A stretch of 64,000 nucleotides of DNA. Source: Heliopora coerulea. Taxonomy: Eukaryota; Cnidaria; Anthozoa; Scleralcyonacea; Helioporidae. The position numbers and the translations under genes are program-made. The stretch covers positions 567,501-631,500 of the forward strand of contig JASJOG010000158.1 in the NCBI GenBank assembly GCA_030142905.1, in the 5' to 3' direction. Shown in pieces: positions 32,985 to 43,315 of this stretch. The notes beneath the pieces are model-generated. The model was not told the origin of the DNA, ran no database searches, and saw only the letters and a list, made by a program, of their open reading frames with translations. Each line of letters begins with the position of its first letter. Position 1 is the stretch's first letter.

Positions 32985-33552
32985 GAATTTCCAACAAATT
33001 TCATCAATATTGTTGTTGAAATTGTTTCGGCTTATTTTTCAGCAAATAGAGGAGACACCAAGCCAAAACTTGGTGAGAGTAATCCTCATTATATATACAT
33101 GTGACACACCAAAAATGGGTTTGGTGCTACATTGTCAACGTGGGAAATTTTCAGTTTGTAATTTGATACTTTTTTCAAGTTTCGGAAGATATATATTATT
33201 TTTTAACATAGAAAATGAACATTTCTTTTCAAGTAATGGTACTTTTGACCTCATATTCTAATTCAGCATGTCTTAAAATAGTATATCACCAGTTTTCCTG
33301 TCTATAGGGTTAAAGGATAAAGAACGGCAGTCAAAATACCATACATTTTTGTGTACCAGTTATACAGCATGCTATAACCGACCCCGGTTTTGGTGCAAAA
33401 TTGAAATGCCAATATCTCAGGAGCAAATTGAGATATTGAGATAAAATTTGGTGTGCTTTCATATCTCACTATTACCTCCAATTGCTGCAATTTTGGATAA
33501 AATCTGAGATGGGTGGGTGACATGCACTTGTTGAGTTGATATGGAATGACCC
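32985..33552. repeat. Right TIR of the 4-kb transposon
   Basis: Inverse copy of 29,492-30,057 with scattered substitutions and a few single-base indels. Confidence 0.85.
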
Positions 33553-33601
33553 AACGTTTTAACTAGACCATCTTGTAATTTACAGAAGTGAAACTTAAAT
33601 A

Positions 33602-34348
33602 CCGTATTTACTCGATTGAGCGCCGCCCCCGAAAGAGCGCCGCCCCCGAAAGAGCGCCGCATTTGAGATAAAGTTTTTTTAAAGAGCGCCGCCCCCGAAA
33701 GAGCGCCGCACTAATTATTTTCAAATGCGGCGCTTAATCGAAGCATTGTCGAATGGCTCGGCACAATCGGAATACACGAAGAAACAGCAGCTGGGAACTT
33801 GAAAGCGCCCCCAAGAAGAACGATTTTACAATGGATTATCGACCCTTGGGCCGATTTGCCAACGGATATTATCAAGAAATCCTTCACATGCTGTGCGTTA
33901 AACCTTCCTGTTGATGCGTCACAGGACGATTTCATTCACTGCCTGAAAGAGGGACAGCCTTGTAGCACCGGACGAGAAATGCTTCGATCGCAGTTGGATA
34001 TCCTGGATGAACCAGACACGAATCCCTTTCAATGCGACGAATTTACGTCTTCTGATGTCGAGGAGGCATATCCAACAACGGTTACGATGCAGCAGTTGGA
34101 CTCAGATCATGAAGAGGACAGTGACATTGATATTTTGTAAACTTGTAAACAGTGTAAAAACTTTCCGCCGTCAAAATGGAGACATTTAGTGACAAAGACA
34201 TTTAAAACTTGTTTATTTCATTGTTAAAAGTTCTTGTTATAATTCACAAATAAAAGACTTTTTTAAAGAGCGCCGCCCCCGAATGAGCGCCGCATCTAAA
34301 GCTCTGAAAATTTAAAGAGCGCCGCGGCGCTCAAACGAGTAAATACGG
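33602..34348 (+). mobile_element. Tigger/pogo-type Tc1-mariner element, internally deleted
   Basis: CCGTATTTACTCG at 33,602 and CGAGTAAATACGG ending at 34,348 form TIRs flanked by TA on both sides (33,600-33,601 and 34,349-34,350), the Tc1/mariner target duplication. Subterminal AGAGCGCCGCCCCCGAA repeats occur several times at both ends. The coding remnant is described separately. Confidence 0.82.
33799..34140 (+). pseudogene. C-terminal fragment of a pogo/Tigger (DDE_1) transposase
   Basis: 113 codons (from the frame upstream of 33,799 too) read ILQWIIDPWADLPTDIIKKSF and DASQDDFIHCLKEG, which match the end of the DDE_1 domain (W..AW..I....I.KSF..CGI.). The catalytic Asp residues and the CENP-B-like HTH are absent, so this is a non-autonomous remnant. 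The tail is acidic (SDHEEDSDIDIL). Confidence 0.7.
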
Positions 34349-34350
34349 TA

Positions 34351-35805
34351 ATTCAAGAAGAGACCTGCATAGGTTTTTTTGTGAAAGATTGATGTGGTAC
34401 AATAGTTCAAAGATTTAGTGACTATTTTTAAATTAGTCAAATATCAAATATCAGCCCTCACTCAACTGGGCTGAGTTGACTGACATTCCACTCTGCCTTG
34501 ATGATAATTCACTTAATATTTAAGCAAGCTGGCCCTGACTACCAAGATGCATTTCATTTACATACACTGACATGGTGAGTTTTGCCAGAGTGGCATATCC
34601 CAGGATCCCTGAATTGCACACAGGTCAAAGTGAGGAGTTTAAAAGGGTGATGAAACCAACACAGTAAATGAAATACTTGAATTTTTACCACCATGAAGCA
34701 AACTACACTTATTGAAGTTCTGATTAGATGGTTTATAAATGTTTTTCTTTAAAAATACAGTCTGAAGTGCTGATGCTGTTGTGAAAATTTGGAAATGTTC
34801 TTTGTTGTGTCCTTTGTGGAGGCATGTCCTGTCAAACATGTGATATACACTGCATTTAACAAGTAGGAAATTATGCGAGTGTCTCTGTGCTATGATATGA
34901 TCATGAATGATGTTACTGTATTTCAACTGGAAAAATACTTGGTGGAAACATGAGGCATAGCTGAGTATTTTCAGGTGTTTTTCTAGTTGAAATGGCTTCA
35001 AGAATGTTTCTTTTGAAGGATATTTTCTATTTGTTTTATAAAATAACCATCGTTTTTTGAATTTTTCTGAGATCCATGTCCAATACAAAATGAAAATAAT
35101 ATGAACATACCGTGAGAGGAAAATTGAAATTAATATGAGCATTCCGTGAGAGGAAATTTGGCTCATCCAATCAGAGCATGTGTTGAATGTGTGTTATTAT
35201 ATAATTATTATTGATTGTCTCATTATTGATATATCTACTCTTAGTTTACGGTAAATAAATCTTTCTGTGTTTAATAATAAAACAATCACAGTAACTGTAT
35301 GTTGTTACTGTGTAAATGTCACAACAGTACTCTAGGTAGGCCAGAACGAAAGGGCAATCGGCCTTTCAATTTTCAAGAGCAACCCTTTCTTTATTCTGAG
35401 TGCCCTGAGATTTTCTATCTCACCCTCTTATTTTCCTTGTCATTATTGTACAGTCAATGATGTAGTAAATGTGCTGTTTTAGGGTTATGCATTGCAAGGA
35501 GTCAATCAAATCTCTTGTTTAGGTTTCTGAAACATGTATGTTTATCAGAAGTACTCCAATGAAAATGTCAATCATAAGCTACTATTACAAATTTGGTACT
35601 TCTGAGGTCTTTTTTAACAGTAATGGCACCTTTGAAAATAAAATTTGATAAGTTGGCTAAATGTTATGGCTTTGTCAAAGCTCCTCCAGCTAAGAAATTA
35701 TCACAACAATTGGCATTGCCTTGCTGTGCAATCTCTATATGCAAATTTCCTGCCCTGTCATTTTTTCAACCTCACTAGAACACTGAACAAGAAAAATTAT
35801 GGAAT
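34351..35805. other. Gene-free AT-rich stretch
   Basis: Contains the second copy of a 65-bp direct repeat (34,496-34,560) and a small tandem duplication around 35,095-35,160 (CCGTGAGAGGAAA twice). A 175-codon minus frame (34,639-35,166) has no recognisable domain. A short plus frame at 35,623-35,778 after TTTTTTAACAG could be an exon but is unsupported. Confidence 0.4.
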
Positions 35806-35810
35806 AGTAA

Positions 35811-36104
35811 TGTTGGGTTTGATGCAGTGGCCATGATAAATAATCACACTGATGTCTGGAGGTTTTAATACATTTATTCACACATCGAAGAAAGACTAGC
35901 ACACGACAACTAACTGATACACATAATGATACAGCTATTTACATACGTGTCGCTAAACTATGATTGGTCAGTTTATTTCCCCCAGCTCTTGTTACAAATA
36001 ATATCGATTACATTTACAACCATTTCTATATTTAAACATATAGGAAGTTAACACACACTTTACAAGACACACATATACATATCACATGAGAGCATAACCT
36101 AACA
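35811..36104 (-). repeat. 3' LTR of the copia element
   Basis: 294 bp; reads TGTTAGGTTATG...AACCCAACA on the minus strand. One base longer than the 5' LTR (GCTAAACTATG versus GCTAACTATG on plus). Confidence 0.95.
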
Positions 36105-36128
36105 TCCCCCCTTGCTCGCAATGTCCTT

Positions 36129-39100
36129 TTAATTGCATATTAAATGTCTGAACCTATCTAGCTTGATTTTACTTGCCGCCTTGGTAAATATATCTGCTAG
36201 GTTATCTTCACTTGCAACGTACCTTAAGTTTATCATGCCGCGCTGCGTTTCACTCCTAATAAAATGGTACTTGATGTCTATATGCTTCGATCTCTTATGA
36301 AAAGCTGGATTCTTTGCTAGTTTGATTGCTCCCTGGTTATCGGCATTGATAATCGCGCTCCTGCTATCTGAGAATATGCCAAGGTCGGAACATAATTGCT
36401 TCAAAAACTTACTTTCCTGCACTGCCTCAGCCATAGCTATATATTCTGCCTCACAAGTAGAAAGTGCAACTACCTGCTGCTTCTTGCTTTTCCAGGATAT
36501 CAGAGGTCCTCCCTCTGACAGTAGGAAAGCGTATCCGGAAATGCTCTTCCTGTCACTAGCATTTCCCCCCCAATCTGAATCACTGTATCCTACCAATCGT
36601 AAGGGGTTCTCGCTCCTTCTAAACGTTAGACTTAGTTGGGGTGTCCCCTTAAGGTATCTTAGGACATGCTTTGCCGCATTTAATGATGCAACGGTTGGTT
36701 TGGACATGTATTGAGACAGTTTGGTAACTACGTAGCATAAGTCCGGCCTAGTGCCTGTCATAATGTAGATCAGACTCCCAACAACTCGTCTATACAAGTT
36801 AGGATCCTCTAGTTCGGGTGAATCCATGCACATTGATTTATCGTGTTCAGGAAGTGATGGTGCTGTTTTGGGTTTACAATCGGTCATTTCAAACTTTGTC
36901 AATATTTTTTCTACGTAACGGTTTTGGCTCATTTCTATCTCATCGTCGGAACATTTGAACTCAATGCCTAAAAACCAGTGTAAAACGCCCAAATCTTTCA
37001 TTTTGAATTGCTTGCAAAGACCCTCTTTTACACCTTTTAACAAGGTTGAGTTACTTGCAGAAATTATTAAGTCATCTACCCAAATGATCATGATAACACA
37101 TTTGTTTCGATCCCCATTTACGAACTTAAAATACACACATGGGTCTGCAAGGGATTGGCTGAACCCGTCTCTAGCCAAGTAGTCGTGTAATGTTTGATTC
37201 CAGTTCCTGCCGCTTTGTTTAAGACCGTACAACGACTTGTTTAATTTGCAAACAAGTTTTTCTCCATTCTTACCCAATTTTTCATAGCCTTTTGGTTGCT
37301 CAACATAAATGTCGCAATCAATGGGTGCGTTTAAATATGCCGATTTAACATCCATTTGGTGTACTTGCATATTGTTTTGGACTACGTGTTGAATCAGCAC
37401 ACGGATTGAATTCATCCTAGCAGTGGGTGCGAACGTCTCATGATAGTCAATTCCTGAGACTTGAGAATAACCCTTAGCTACATACCTAGCCTTAAACGTC
37501 TCCTCATTGTTAATGCCTGTTTTGATTGTGTACACCCATTTTCCACCCACTATTTCACGATTTGGGGGTAACTCAGTAAGTGTGAAAGTGTTATTATCCA
37601 CTAAAGAGGTAAACTCATCGTCCATGGCGTTTTTCCACTGGACTGAATCTTCAGAACTTACAGCCTCTGAATAAGAAGTGGGTAAATCATTCAACCTGTA
37701 ACAATAGTCGACTGCAAGCTTAGTTGTGGTATCGGTCATGTTGTCAACTACATACTCATTTAGATATGCTGGTCTATTCCGGGTTCGGGTTGGATACCTT
37801 ACTGTGTCATTCCCTTCTAAATCTTCAGGTTTCCCCCCTATTTCTGCAGTAGGCTGTTCTGACGTAGGTGTTGCATAGAAAGGTTGGTAAATTTCATCAT
37901 CCGTTGGAGTCTTATCAGTCCCATCATGTATACTATCAAAAAACTTTACGCATCTTACCCTCTCTACTTTCATGTTTTCAGGGTAATATACCAGGTATGC
38001 AGGGCTACACTTATCATACCCAATGAAAATCCCCTTCTTGCTTCTAGGTTCAAGCTTTTTCGGGTTTTGCACATAGGCATAGCACACTGAACCAAACACA
38101 TGCATCTTGCTAAGATTAGGTTTTAACCCTGTTAAAGCCTCATAAGGGGTTTTACCCAACCGGTCATTGTAACACCTGTTTCTAATATACACAGATGCCA
38201 TCACTGCATAAGTCCACAAGGTCCTTGGCAGCTTTGACTCAAGTAGCAAACACCTGGCCATATTAAATAAACTTAGCCAAGCTCTTTCTGCCGTCCCATT
38301 TTGGTGAGGCGAATGAGGAGCACATGTCTCATGTTTAATCTTGTTATCACGCAAAAGGGTTTTAAACTGATGTCCAACAAACTCCCCTCCATTATCACTC
38401 CTAATACATTTTACTTTGCCGAAAGGTGCAATATCAGCCAGAAATTGTTTTGTGGCCTTGATAGTGTCAGATTTGTACTTCAAAAAATATATCATGATCA
38501 CCCCACTGTAATCGTCAATAAATGACAGGGCATACTTGAAACCGTCTTTACCTTCTGGGCTGATCGGTCCTGCTAAGTCTGAGTGTACTAGATCTAATGG
38601 GGCTGTAGCTCTTCTATCAGGGGTTCTACTCCTTGCCCGTGTCATCTTGCCTTGAGTACATATCTCACATTCATTCTCATCATAACTTGAGATCTTCATT
38701 CCGTCCACTACCTTCTCTAATTTACGTATGTCGGAAAAATTACAGTGCCCTAGAATTCTATGCCATTCTAGCAGAGTCCCTGCGTCATTCTTAGAAGACG
38801 AAATGCTATTTAGGTAATATAAGCGCCCTATTTGCTCTATGTCAAAGACTATGCCGTCTGCGCTCCTAAAACTCTTGTTTTGCTTATCTAAATTCATGCT
38901 TCCGCCTTCTTCAATCGCTGCGTTGACCGAAAAGATATCTTGATTATATGATGGAACATATAGCGCATTGTTTAAGATTACCTCATGCGTGCTTCCGTTT
39001 ACGTCATAAAGCCTTACTTTCGCCGCGCCCTTTCCTGCTACAACTTTAGCTTTGCTGCCGTCAGCGAGTTCTATGACATGCATATCCGGATCAAAATTTT

Positions 39101-40064
39101 TATCAAAATTAATGAACTTCGTTTTGTCACTAACAATATGACTGGTTGCCCCGGTATCTACTAGAAGACAATCATTACAGACATGACAAACATCACGATC
39201 ACAATTTGCTCTTACATTAAACATAAATGTATGTTCACCGTTATCGTTGTTTTCCTTTCTTCGATCTTCTGCCTTCTTTGTTGAATCTCTCTTTCCCGTG
39301 TTGCTGCGACATTCCTTGGTCTCGTGCGACTTGGTTTTGCAGATGGAACACCACTTTCCACTCTTTCCTGTCTTCGACCAACAATCGGATTTGCGATGTC
39401 CCTTCTTTCCGCACTTGAAACACGTTCCGTCAAACCTTTCGCTGTTTCTTAACATCATAATATTCTCCTCCGTCTCAATACTTCGGCTTTTCTCACTTTC
39501 TTCATGGTTTCGGAGGGCAACTTTGAACTCTGCGAATGTCATTTGGTTGTCACGCTGAATCACGATCGCCGAGAAAGTCTTAAAATTGGTCGGCAGCCCT
39601 TTCAGTACCATAGCGATTAGAAGCGGATCGCTTACAACTTCGTCTGCGTTTTTCAGAGCGGTGGCTGCGGTCTCAGCCCTTATCACGTAGTCAATAATGC
39701 TTTCGTTGTCGTTCTTCTTCAATGTAGTGAGTTCGGTGTATAGAGCTATAACACGTGGCTTTCCTTTTCCTTGGTAATGTTGACGCAGAATCCTGAGTGC
39801 TTCTGGTCCGTCATCTCGAGCTTCCCGTATCACCAGGGATAAACTTCTGTCGTCTAAACACTGGACTAGTTCTGCGAAAGCATCTGCTTTCTTTGCTGCG
39901 CTCGGTGGGGATTCACTGTTCTCAGGAACGAACACATCATACAATTTTTGTAGTCTCATTTGCGCCAAGAACTTGACTTCCCATAGCTCGTACTTATTTT
40001 CATCTCCGTTGAACATTATTGCTCTCCTGGGCCCATAACCTGTTGGGTTTGATGCAGTGGCCAT
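36129..40064 (-). CDS. Copia gag-pol polyprotein, full length
   Basis: 1,311 codons without a break. Domains in order: UBN2/gag (about 20-200, ENKYELWEVKFLAQMRL); two CCHC knuckles CFKCGKKGHRKSDC and WCSICKTKSHETKEC (about 215-255); protease active site LLVDTGATSHIV (about 300); integrase HHCC (WHRILGHCNFSDI...CEICTQGK) and DDE core (DLVHSDLAG, IRSDNGGEF, HQNGTAERA); RT (KSAYLNAPIDCDIYVEQPKG, KSLYGLKQSGRNW, catalytic IIWVDDLIISAS); RNase H (GYSDSDWGG, LSTCEAEYIAMAEA). It makes capsid, cuts itself, copies RNA to cDNA and integrates it. The chosen ATG lies inside the LTR, and the frame reads through the primer-binding site; an alternative Met 16 codons on lies downstream of it. Probably active or recently so. 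Confidence 0.95.
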   Translation of the reverse strand: MATASNPTGYGPRRAIMFNGDENKYELWEVKFLAQMRLQKLYDVFVPENSESPPSAAKKADAFAELVQCLDDRSLSLVIREARDDGPEALRILRQHYQGKGKPRVIALYTELTTLKKNDNESIIDYVIRAETAATALKNADEVVSDPLLIAMVLKGLPTNFKTFSAIVIQRDNQMTFAEFKVALRNHEESEKSRSIETEENIMMLRNSERFDGTCFKCGKKGHRKSDCWSKTGKSGKWCSICKTKSHETKECRSNTGKRDSTKKAEDRRKENNDNGEHTFMFNVRANCDRDVCHVCNDCLLVDTGATSHIVSDKTKFINFDKNFDPDMHVIELADGSKAKVVAGKGAAKVRLYDVNGSTHEVILNNALYVPSYNQDIFSVNAAIEEGGSMNLDKQNKSFRSADGIVFDIEQIGRLYYLNSISSSKNDAGTLLEWHRILGHCNFSDIRKLEKVVDGMKISSYDENECEICTQGKMTRARSRTPDRRATAPLDLVHSDLAGPISPEGKDGFKYALSFIDDYSGVIMIYFLKYKSDTIKATKQFLADIAPFGKVKCIRSDNGGEFVGHQFKTLLRDNKIKHETCAPHSPHQNGTAERAWLSLFNMARCLLLESKLPRTLWTYAVMASVYIRNRCYNDRLGKTPYEALTGLKPNLSKMHVFGSVCYAYVQNPKKLEPRSKKGIFIGYDKCSPAYLVYYPENMKVERVRCVKFFDSIHDGTDKTPTDDEIYQPFYATPTSEQPTAEIGGKPEDLEGNDTVRYPTRTRNRPAYLNEYVVDNMTDTTTKLAVDYCYRLNDLPTSYSEAVSSEDSVQWKNAMDDEFTSLVDNNTFTLTELPPNREIVGGKWVYTIKTGINNEETFKARYVAKGYSQVSGIDYHETFAPTARMNSIRVLIQHVVQNNMQVHQMDVKSAYLNAPIDCDIYVEQPKGYEKLGKNGEKLVCKLNKSLYGLKQSGRNWNQTLHDYLARDGFSQSLADPCVYFKFVNGDRNKCVIMIIWVDDLIISASNSTLLKGVKEGLCKQFKMKDLGVLHWFLGIEFKCSDDEIEMSQNRYVEKILTKFEMTDCKPKTAPSLPEHDKSMCMDSPELEDPNLYRRVVGSLIYIMTGTRPDLCYVVTKLSQYMSKPTVASLNAAKHVLRYLKGTPQLSLTFRRSENPLRLVGYSDSDWGGNASDRKSISGYAFLLSEGGPLISWKSKKQQVVALSTCEAEYIAMAEAVQESKFLKQLCSDLGIFSDSRSAIINADNQGAIKLAKNPAFHKRSKHIDIKYHFIRSETQRGMINLRYVASEDNLADIFTKAASKIKLDRFRHLICN
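40027..40040 (-). promoter_or_regulatory. Primer-binding site: initiator-Met tRNA anticodon arm
   Basis: GGTTATGGGCCCAG on the minus strand sits directly after the 5' LTR. It is complementary to the anticodon stem-loop of eukaryotic initiator tRNA (CTGGGCCCATAACC), the internal half-tRNA priming known for Drosophila copia. Confidence 0.85.
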
Positions 40065-40333
40065 GATAAATAATCACACTGATGTCTGGAGGTTTTAATA
40101 CATTTATTCACACATCGAAGAAAGACTAGCACACGACAACTAACTGATACACATAATGATACAGCTATTTACATACGTGTCGCTAACTATGATTGGTCAG
40201 TTTATTTCCCCCAGCTCTTGTTACAAATAATATCGATTACATTTACAACCATTTCTATATTTAAACATATAGGAAGTTAACACACACTTTACAAGACACA
40301 CATATACATATCACATGAGAGCATAACCTAACA
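40041..40333 (-). repeat. 5' LTR of the copia element
   Basis: 293 bp. In minus orientation its last bases (GCATCAAACCCAACA) also encode the first codons of the gag-pol frame. Confidence 0.95.
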
Positions 40334-40338
40334 AGTAA

Positions 40339-41087
40339 AATATCATTTTTCTCCATTACTTTTCATTTCAACATAGGTATGTGATAAATCATCCAAAAGA
40401 CCAGCTTGAAGGGAATCCTGATGGAAGGTGGAAGAGAAAGTAAAAAGGGAGGTCTTTGGTAAGAAAAATTTCATGTACTTTTCACTGATATCATGTCAGT
40501 GACAATAGTACAGTGCAGTACATTCAATGTAAAGGGATGAAAGTTTCTCAAGTCAAAGATAGCTGTGTGAAAATAACTAAAAACAAATCAATGTATAAAA
40601 TATATAATTTGGCTGCTTCCTTTGTCCCCTGAGAGTTCATTATGTTGTTAGGTTTGAACATTGCCCACTAAAAATCAATTTTTATGGTGCATGCACAGTA
40701 TGGATTTGTATATTATTTATAATGGTCTATTCACAATTTTTAACTAAGACATCATTTAATTACTTGAATATAGATTTTAAAGATGACGAGATCTCCTTTA
40801 TGTGGATTAGCTTTAGATGAGATTGATCCAAACACACAGGTATGGAGTTTTTGTTGCATGTTATGGCATCTACTAAGTATGGGAAGTGTTCTTCTGATTA
40901 GGTTAAAAGCAGTTACTGCATATTATATAAAAATTTCAAAAGGTTCTACAATTAAAAAGTTTAAAAATGTATAATATAATATAAGATAATATAATTGAAA
41001 CATATAGCAATTACACTCTGTAACTTTGAAAAAAATTCCTAAAAATTTAAGGAAATTATGTTGTCAATAGTGATAGAACTAAGGCAG
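40339..41087 (+). other. Stretch with possible exons
   Basis: After an AACATAG acceptor at about 40,375, a short frame YVINHPKDQLEGNPDGRWKRK ends in TAA. At 40,783-40,839, TTTTAAAG precedes ATGACGAGATCTCC...CACACAG followed by GTATGG, giving a 57-bp candidate exon (MTRSPLCGLALDEIDPNTQ). These could belong to a plus-strand gene with the Ulp1-like segment downstream. Weak support. Confidence 0.3.
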
Positions 41088-43315
41088 GGCAATTCCACAT
41101 TGTGGACATTACATTCAGAGACAAAAATAGAGATTTTAATTTCTTCTAAAATCTATGCAAATGTAAGCAAAATATTCAAATTTATATTTTGAACACTTTA
41201 GGTGCCCTCCTACAATTTTGTGAAAGAACTTTTCCTTGTTCTCTTTTCATCAAGTAGATATTAACTTTTTAAGTGCATTTTGGACATTACACCAGAAAAC
41301 AACCCAGTGTTCAAGTCTTCTACTTCAATTCTAATTTCCTGTGAATTGGAAAAATTTTCAGAGAGGTCACTAGTCTTCCCAAACTTATTAATGATGAAAG
41401 TTTACTAGTACTTTGAAAAAAAGTATAAACAATCCACTTTTGTAGATTCTGTAATCAAAAACATGTTTTGTGGATATAAGAACTGTTGTGGACATTACAA
41501 TTTTGGGACATATTCAAGCCAAAATTATTCCAGAATTTTATTAACAGGCAGTGATATTAGTCTGTATTCCATGTATTCAGAAATACAAAGGTTTTGATAG
41601 GTTTTGAAGGAGGTCAGCTTATAGGTCTTGATGACCTGAAAAGTTTGGCAAACAGTTCTGCCGTTAAATCACAAGACAAGAGGCTGACAAATTTTTTTGT
41701 CGATGAGTATGTAAAGCTGATTCAGTCTACCAGTCATGAGAAGAATATTAAAGTGAAAACTGTTTCATAGGAGATCTTTGAAAAGAACAAAAGCTGTCAA
41801 ATTGCCAACCATCTGCAGGATGAGTCACTACTCCCTCGTGATCTTATTCTTATACCATGCAACCAGCCACACATTGAGCACTGGTTCCTCCTTGCTGTCT
41901 TTGCAAAGAAGAAATTAGCTGTTGTTTTAGATAGCAGAACTGGTGATTTTGTGAAGCCTTCAGCACAAAAGGTACTAAACAAAATAGGCTCTGTGTTGAA
42001 AGAGTTGAATGTTAAGTGCAACTTTCAAGAGTGGAATTTCATCTGCTATTCCAAAGATGACATACCACAGCAGAATAAATGATTACGATTGTGGTATCTA
42101 CACTTGTCTTTATGCCAGGTGTCTGGTAGTGCTAGGACCAATGGTTCAAGAAGCTTGTTTTCCCTAATTAAGACAAGGCATGCTGTATTGTCTACACAGG
42201 AGAAATCTGCATTGAGAATCCTTAGCCAGAGATAATAGTGGAAAAAAGCTATGTTGTTGATTATCTGAGTAATTATTAGATTGGTAAGGCACTTAGCATT
42301 GAAAACCAGATAGTTAAGTTCAAGTACATGTATTGAGTACATGTAGGTACTGATTGATTTGATTGGCCAAGAAGAGATGACATTGATAAAGTGCACATTT
42401 CCTGGGTTTTCTTTGGTCCAGTTACTCTTCACAATACAAATTCTTTTTTGTTCCAATACAGCAAGACATTGTGAAAATCTTCAGAGCAATCAAATAATAC
42501 AAGTTGTCCCTGTCACACAGGTTGTATTTTGGGTTTCTATAAACTATTTCTTACGTGATATATATTCTGGAGGAAAAAAACGGAAACTGCCATTGAATAT
42601 TGATTAGGACAAATATAAGACCATGTTATGAAAATGAAGTGGATGTTAAAATTCATGATTGTAAGTAGTAAATCATAAAATAAATTATACTCTATCCTGG
42701 TTTTACTAATTTGTAAAAATTACAGTTAAATTCCCCACCTTTGGTGCAATTGAGAATGTGTAATGTCCACAACGTATTGTCCATAACTACCTTAAGACTA
42801 AAATTCTTGCATAATGAAAAGCTGTCCATGTGAAATTTCTTTATTAAAATAATACTTTCATCAAACTAAAAAAGCACCATCAACAACTCTTGAATATAGT
42901 CTTTAGTTTTTGCAGGAATTTAATTGGAATGTATAAATGTTGTGGAGATTACACAATGTCCACAACACAAATTGAATCATTTGTACTGAAGCTAGATGCA
43001 TGTAATTTGGATATTGTTCATAGCCATCTTGAAAGGTAAAGGTTGAGGCTATGTTTTTATGTCCAAATGTACAACTAGTTCTTTTGAGTATTTCATTTGT
43101 TTGCTTTACAAAAGGTACTACTAAAATGTCTAAATTTATTAGTCTCAGAAATATTCAAATTTTATGGTCACTCATAGTGTGGACATGGTCAATACTCACA
43201 GAGTCTTACTGGTTTCAGTCAATTCAATGTATAAGCTGTCTAGTAACATGCAATTTATCAAGATATGTGGCATTTTAAAATTTACTGTTTTTCAATGTCT
43301 GGTGTGGAATTGCCC
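41088..43315 (+). mobile_element. Candidate DNA transposon carrying a Ulp1-like protease
   Basis: GGGCAATTCCACA (41,088-41,100) and its inverse TGTGGAATTGCCC (43,303-43,315) are possible TIRs. TGTGGACATTACA-like repeats lie inside near both ends (41,093, 41,278, 41,490, 42,758 inverted, 42,945). No target-site duplication was found, so the boundaries are tentative. A host gene with repeats in its introns is the alternative. Confidence 0.45.
41605..42166 (+). pseudogene. Ulp1/SENP-type (C48) cysteine protease fragment
   Basis: The frame from about 41,612 reads QLIGLDDLKSLANSS and RLTNFFVDEYVKLIQ, then a TAG. It continues as PRDLILIPCNQPHIEHWFLL (catalytic His in EHW) and VVLDSRTGDF (catalytic Asp). 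After a one-base frameshift near 42,078 come DYDCGIYTC (catalytic Cys) and CLYARCLV. Ulp1/SENP enzymes remove SUMO or related modifiers; many eukaryotic transposons carry copies of unknown role. With a stop and a frameshift, this copy is dead. Confidence 0.75.

Larger units (their letters stand above)
29492..33552 (-). mobile_element. 4.06-kb DNA transposon with ~560-bp TIRs, family not recognised
   Basis: Ends are GGGTCATTCCAT at 29,492 and its inverse ATGGAATGACCC ending at 33,552. The TIRs extend to about 30,057 and 32,985 with small indels and few mismatches. The interior encodes one transposase on the minus strand in three pieces. No clear target-site duplication was found. A 65-bp direct repeat lies at 29,426-29,490 (touching the left TIR) and at 34,496-34,560. 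Confidence 0.85.
35806..40338 (-). mobile_element. Ty1/copia LTR retrotransposon, young and apparently intact
   Basis: LTRs at 35,811-36,104 and 40,041-40,333 begin TGTTGGG and end AACA on plus, and differ by one A in one run. A 5-bp target duplication AGTAA lies at 35,806-35,810 and 40,334-40,338. A polypurine tract (GCAAGGGGGGA, minus) abuts the 3' LTR at about 36,105-36,116, and a primer-binding site abuts the 5' LTR. One 1,311-codon gag-pol ORF is fully open. Confidence 0.97.

Noticed and set aside
34639..35166. 175-codon minus-strand frame
   Set aside because: Composition is AT-driven with no domain, no splice context and no link to neighbours; treated as chance.
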